This document shows, piece by piece, positions 60,856 through 64,000 of a stretch of 64,000 bases of DNA. A program made the translations under genes and the position numbers. Source of the stretch: Planococcus halotolerans (GTDB lineage: Bacteria > Bacillota > Bacilli > Bacillales_A > Planococcaceae); the NCBI RefSeq assembly GCF_003289955.1, contig NZ_QLZR01000006.1:124001-188000 (forward strand). The letters are read 5' to 3'. The notes below the pieces were generated by a model, which had not been told where the DNA came from, made no database searches, and saw only the letters and a program-made list of their open reading frames with translations. Every line of letters starts with the position of its first letter. Within the stretch, counting starts at the first letter, position 1.

Positions 60856-62061
60856 CTACAACACTCTATATGGTCCCAATTTTTCCACTGCATCTACATA
60901 TACCACAAATTCTTCCACATTCAAACTTTCCAGTATTTCTGCTGTTCTGTAAGCAATTAAAGCAGATGTACCTTCAGCGTGAGCGGGAACAACGGTTTCA
61001 TTGTTATCCTTCGAATCTTCAGCTTCTTCAGAAAGACTGCCGAAAAACAGCTTATCGGCAGAATCACCGTAATCTATCGTGGTGGAACTAATATCTTCGG
61101 GAATCAGTACAGATTCATCCACATCGATTTCAGCTTCTACTATTATGCTTCCCGGATCCACGGAACTCGTTCCTTCCGGAGCCGCGAGATCCACTTCAAT
61201 TGCCGTATCCGTCAGCGTTACACCGCTGATATTCACTTCGACTTCATATTCTTCAATCGCATCAACGATATTCTGCGGGCCTGAAATCTTGACGGTATCG
61301 ACTTCCGTTTCAATTTCCTCCACAGAAATCCCTTCGCGTGCTGTTCCTGTCTGGCTTAGCGATATCGGAACTTCTTTGCTGTATTCTTCAATCACAGCTT
61401 CGACTTCCACCACTTCCGGCTCAATCGACACATTATCCAGTTTCGTTAAGTCATTGGCAAGAACACGGACTCTCGCTTCTCTTGTTACAGAAGAATTCAA
61501 GCCCGGTTCTTCCGTTACCGTCGCTTTTACAAAGCTGATGGAATCAATGACACTTTTCGGTCCGCTGACTGTTACTGTGTCCGGATCTGCAGAAATGCTC
61601 TTCAGTACAAATCCTTCAGCAATCAGACGCTCATTCAATTCTGCATCAATTTTAAATTCCTGGGAAACGCGTTCTTCGATCTGCACATTCAAGAAAGTCG
61701 GATCTATCCGGACTCCCAATTGCTCGGAGATATTTTCCGTTTGGACGCGCACGCGGTGCTCCCCGAGCTGCAGATTACGTAAATCCACAAATACAGTAAA
61801 GTCTTTTATCTGTTGAGTGGTCTGGACCATGCTGTTGGGTCCTGTAATATGGACATCGACTGTCGCGGGTACACCGCTGACCATCAGACTTGTATCATCG
61901 TAATAGACTTCGAGTGGCACATCTTCAATGACTTCCGTCATCGTATTGCTGGCCGCTGAGTTACTGTTTTCTTCTTCCGCTTTTACGGAAACGAACATGA
62001 GAAGGGCTAGCAATAATGCAGTAATCCTCAAAAACCAAGGGTTGTCCATCATTTTATCCAT
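60856..62061 (-). CDS. cdaR: CdaR (YbbR), regulator of the c-di-AMP cyclase CdaA
   Basis: The 401-residue protein has an N-terminal signal anchor (FLRITALLLALLMFVSV) and four YbbR repeats (recognisable by PxxVxVSGPxxxI patterns such as DPDTVTVSGPKSVID and VDTVKISGPQNIVD). It is extracytoplasmic and modulates CdaA. ATG 62061 follows GGAGGGG. It overlaps cdaA by eight bases. Confidence 0.95.
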   Translation of the reverse strand: MDKMMDNPWFLRITALLLALLMFVSVKAEEENSNSAASNTMTEVIEDVPLEVYYDDTSLMVSGVPATVDVHITGPNSMVQTTQQIKDFTVFVDLRNLQLGEHRVRVQTENISEQLGVRIDPTFLNVQIEERVSQEFKIDAELNERLIAEGFVLKSISADPDTVTVSGPKSVIDSISFVKATVTEEPGLNSSVTREARVRVLANDLTKLDNVSIEPEVVEVEAVIEEYSKEVPISLSQTGTAREGISVEEIETEVDTVKISGPQNIVDAIEEYEVEVNISGVTLTDTAIEVDLAAPEGTSSVDPGSIIVEAEIDVDESVLIPEDISSTTIDYGDSADKLFFGSLSEEAEDSKDNNETVVPAHAEGTSALIAYRTAEILESLNVEEFVVYVDAVEKLGPYRVL

Positions 62062-62890
62062 TCTTTTTTCCCCTCCAGTTCCACCAGGAAGAAGTTTCGT
62101 TCTGCTGCTCTTCACCAAACCAAATACGACGGAGTTTCACTTCAAAATCCTCAAGTGATAAATTACGGTGCAAATCACCATTGGCCGTCAAGCTTATGGC
62201 GCCTGTCTCTTCCGACACGACAATCGTAATGGCATCCGTCACTTCACTGATTCCAAGTGCCGCACGATGGCGTGTTCCAAGTTCTTTGGAAATAAACGGA
62301 CTTTCCGATAAAGGAAGATAGCACGCTGCCGCCGCCACTCTGTTCTTCTGGACGATAACGGCTCCATCGTGAAGAGGTGTATTGGGGATGAAGAGGTTTA
62401 TCATCAACTCTGACGTTATGTCTGAGTTCAAAGGTATTCCTGTTTCAATGTACTCACTCAATCCGGTCTCACGCTCTATGGATATCAGTGCACCAATACG
62501 CCTTTTCGCCATATAACTGACGGATTTTGTCATGGCTTCAATCAGGCGGTTGCGCTCTGATTCTTCATTTAATGTACTGCTGGAAAAGAGCTTTCCGCGC
62601 CCTAATTGTTCAAGCGCCCGCCGCAATTCCGGCTGGAAGATAATGATAATCGCCAGGAAACCCCAGTTCAACACTTCCTGCATAATCCAGCCGAGTGTTT
62701 GCAGATTCAATGCCTGCGTAACCAGGTGGACGATAATAATGACAAAGATCCCTTTTAACAACTGGACTGCTTTTGTCCCTTTAATAATCGTTATCAATTT
62801 ATATAAAACGAACCAAACTAATAAAATATCAGCTATATTGACTATGAGTTCGAGTGGTGTTAGGTTAAAAATATTCTCCAAAAACGGCAT
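62054..62890 (-). CDS. cdaA: CdaA, membrane diadenylate cyclase (c-di-AMP synthase)
   Basis: The 278-residue protein has three N-terminal transmembrane helices and a DAC domain with PLHDGAVIV (DGA) and GTRHRAALGISE (RHR), the two catalytic motifs. c-di-AMP controls potassium and wall homeostasis. The ATG at 62890 with GAGGG restores the family start (MPFLENIF). Confidence 0.97.
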   Translation of the reverse strand: MPFLENIFNLTPLELIVNIADILLVWFVLYKLITIIKGTKAVQLLKGIFVIIIVHLVTQALNLQTLGWIMQEVLNWGFLAIIIIFQPELRRALEQLGRGKLFSSSTLNEESERNRLIEAMTKSVSYMAKRRIGALISIERETGLSEYIETGIPLNSDITSELMINLFIPNTPLHDGAVIVQKNRVAAAACYLPLSESPFISKELGTRHRAALGISEVTDAITIVVSEETGAISLTANGDLHRNLSLEDFEVKLRRIWFGEEQQNETSSWWNWRGKKNG

Positions 62891-63007
62891 CTGCAACCCT
62901 CGCTTTTCTACATCTGCATAAAATAAGTATATCATAAATCATTCTGGCCATGCTTTCATATGCCGCGAAAAAGCCTATTCGAATCTGGGCGCAGGAGTAT
63001 AGACAAA

Positions 63008-63033
63008 AAAATCCGTCCCCAAAGGGACGGATT
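63008..63033 (-). terminator. Terminator of sigW-rsiW
   Basis: AAATCCGTCCC and GGGACGGATTT pair around a short loop and T-rich sequence follows on the minus strand; the stem starts at the rsiW stop. Confidence 0.88.
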
Positions 63034-63668
63034 TATTCGCCGATCATTGCGTCTTCATTATTAAAAATGGAGGCCGCGTCTTTGAAACCATTTTTGATGG
63101 TATACCATAACCAGTCGAAAACCTGGTCGATCTCTTCCACTTCACCAGTAATCACACCACTTGAAGCCATGTATTGGCCGTTTACAACGGTGACGTCTCC
63201 GTGAAGTTCCCCGTCGACCCGCAGATCACCGTTTCTTACCGTGATGTCACCAGTCACCACTTCACCTTCCGGTACAATTACGGTGTTCCCCTCCACTACA
63301 ACATTCGGCTGCTTCGTAAAGGAGAATTGCTGTTCATTATTGAAGTCCGAGAACAAAACAGCGCTCATCATTACAAAGAAAATCGCAGCAGCCGTCAACA
63401 GCGGATGCTGTTTAAACCAGCGCTGGGCGCCCGAACGCTGTTTCTGTTTTGGCAGTTTGTTCATCGTGGCTTCGACGAAGCCTTTTGGCGCTTCTATATG
63501 GGATGCACTCTGGACGAATGCAATCGTCTTGTTCAATTCATGATATATCTTCTGACAATCTTGGCAGGTAGCCAGATTTTCTTTCAACACCCGTTCTTTG
63601 GATGGTTCAAGGTCACCGTCTAAATAATCGTTCATATACTGGACGATGTAATCCGGACATGTCTTCAT
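63033..63668 (-). CDS. rsiW: RsiW, anti-sigma-W factor (ZAS motif with His replaced)
   Basis: The 211-residue protein starts MKTCPDYIVQYMNDYLDGDL, has a transmembrane helix at about 88-106 (LLTAAAIFFVMMSAVLF) and an extracytoplasmic domain with the bactofilin-like stretch VVTGDITVRNGDLRVDGELH. It would hold sigma-W until cleaved by regulated proteolysis. The zinc-associated motif normally reads HxxxCxxC; here it is N31-LAT-C35-QD-C38, so one ligand is changed, while Cys4 is kept. It lies 12 bp after sigW. Confidence 0.9.
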   Translation of the reverse strand: MKTCPDYIVQYMNDYLDGDLEPSKERVLKENLATCQDCQKIYHELNKTIAFVQSASHIEAPKGFVEATMNKLPKQKQRSGAQRWFKQHPLLTAAAIFFVMMSAVLFSDFNNEQQFSFTKQPNVVVEGNTVIVPEGEVVTGDITVRNGDLRVDGELHGDVTVVNGQYMASSGVITGEVEEIDQVFDWLWYTIKNGFKDAASIFNNEDAMIGE

Positions 63669-63680
63669 CCTGCTCGCCTC

Positions 63681-64000
63681 CTACAAATTGCTTAATTGCT
63701 TCCGCAAGGCTTCTCGCCCGCGGTGTATGCGTGTTTTCACCGTGCCAAGCGGCAAATCCAGAATTTCGCTGATCTCCGCCAGCGGCAATTCTTCAATGTA
63801 CTTTAATACAATAGCTGCCCGGTACTTATCTGGCAAGCGGCTGATTTCATATTGTACCCGCTCCTGGACTTCCATCTTCACCAATTCGTCTTCGGGAAGC
63901 TGGTCGTCGTTGGCAATGCTCGAATACATATTTAAACCTTCTGCCCCACGCACTTCTGCATCCAGATGATAATCCGGCTTTTTCTTTCTGATCCGGTCGA
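63681..64000 (-). CDS. sigW: SigW, ECF sigma factor, 5' part beyond the window
   Basis: The frame is open to the window edge; the visible part reads from DRIRKKKPDYHLDAEVRGAE through LNMYSSIANDDQLPEDELVK to region 4 (SRLPDKYRAAIVLKYIEELP, LAEISEILDLPLGTVKTRIH). This is the region-2/4 linker and region 4 of sigma-W, matching the B. subtilis protein closely. Sigma-W answers envelope stress. The GTG at 63953 is not the start. Confidence 0.95.
   Translation of the reverse strand, partial: DRIRKKKPDYHLDAEVRGAEGLNMYSSIANDDQLPEDELVKMEVQERVQYEISRLPDKYRAAIVLKYIEELPLAEISEILDLPLGTVKTRIHRGREALRKQLSNL

Overview
The window looks like a chromosome segment of a motile Gram-positive Bacillota, most likely a Planococcaceae-type relative of Bacillus. 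Reasons: Bacillus-style flagellar gene order, FliY instead of plain FliN, near-perfect sigma-D promoters, CsrA/FliW control of flagellin, SLH-domain surface protease, and the sigW-rsiW-cdaA-ybbR-glmM-glmS block with a glmS ribozyme. The family assignment is inference; no rRNA is present.

Layout. 1-4.2 kb: the 3' part of an SLH-anchored subtilase and four small housekeeping or unknown genes. 4.25-26 kb: one long minus-strand flagellar operon (flgB-flgC-fliE-F-G-H-I-J-K-flgD-flgE-swrD-fliM-fliY-fliO-P-Q-R-flhB-A-F-G-sigD-swrB-like-yaaR-PilZ). It is preceded by a cyclic-di-GMP-I (GEMM) riboswitch with its own terminator and contains no chemotaxis genes. 26.3-28 kb: divergent rod genes flhO/flhP. 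28.6-42.2 kb: late flagellar genes (motA-motB-fliL; yvyF-flgM-flgN-flgK-flgL; flaG-fliD-fliT-fliS; a muramidase-type gene; hag; csrA; fliW).

The most striking part is 38.5-41.5 kb. The flagellin gene hag is split by a canonical 362-nt group I intron (P, Q, R and S core elements readable) inserted in the codons for the conserved C-terminal D0 helix. A free-standing LAGLIDADG homing endonuclease gene lies about 0.5 kb beyond its last exon, in opposite orientation. Splicing restores a perfect flagellin C-terminus.

42.6-45.5 kb: a three-gene exopolysaccharide-type operon (membrane protein with a degenerate GGDEF-like domain, processive GT2, GH8-like lipoprotein). Together with the riboswitch and the PilZ protein this suggests c-di-GMP switches this cell between swimming and surface polysaccharide. 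45.6-56 kb: accessory genes, including an ECF sigma gene with an in-frame amber codon, a small regulator operon with an 18-bp palindrome over its promoter, a dihydroorotate-dehydrogenase-like protein fused to a duplicated membrane module, and a seven-gene operon of Nudix/VOC/GNAT/nucleotidyltransferase proteins. 56-64 kb: a LysM-NlpC/P60 wall hydrolase, then cell-wall and c-di-AMP genes.

Dispersed palindromic repeats sit inside or next to transcription units: two inverted copies of a ~250-bp element (fliP/fliQ and flgN/flgM gaps), a 120-bp element with terminal inverted repeats after fliS, a further element in the glmM 3' region, and two tripled ~22-bp motifs downstream of flhP.
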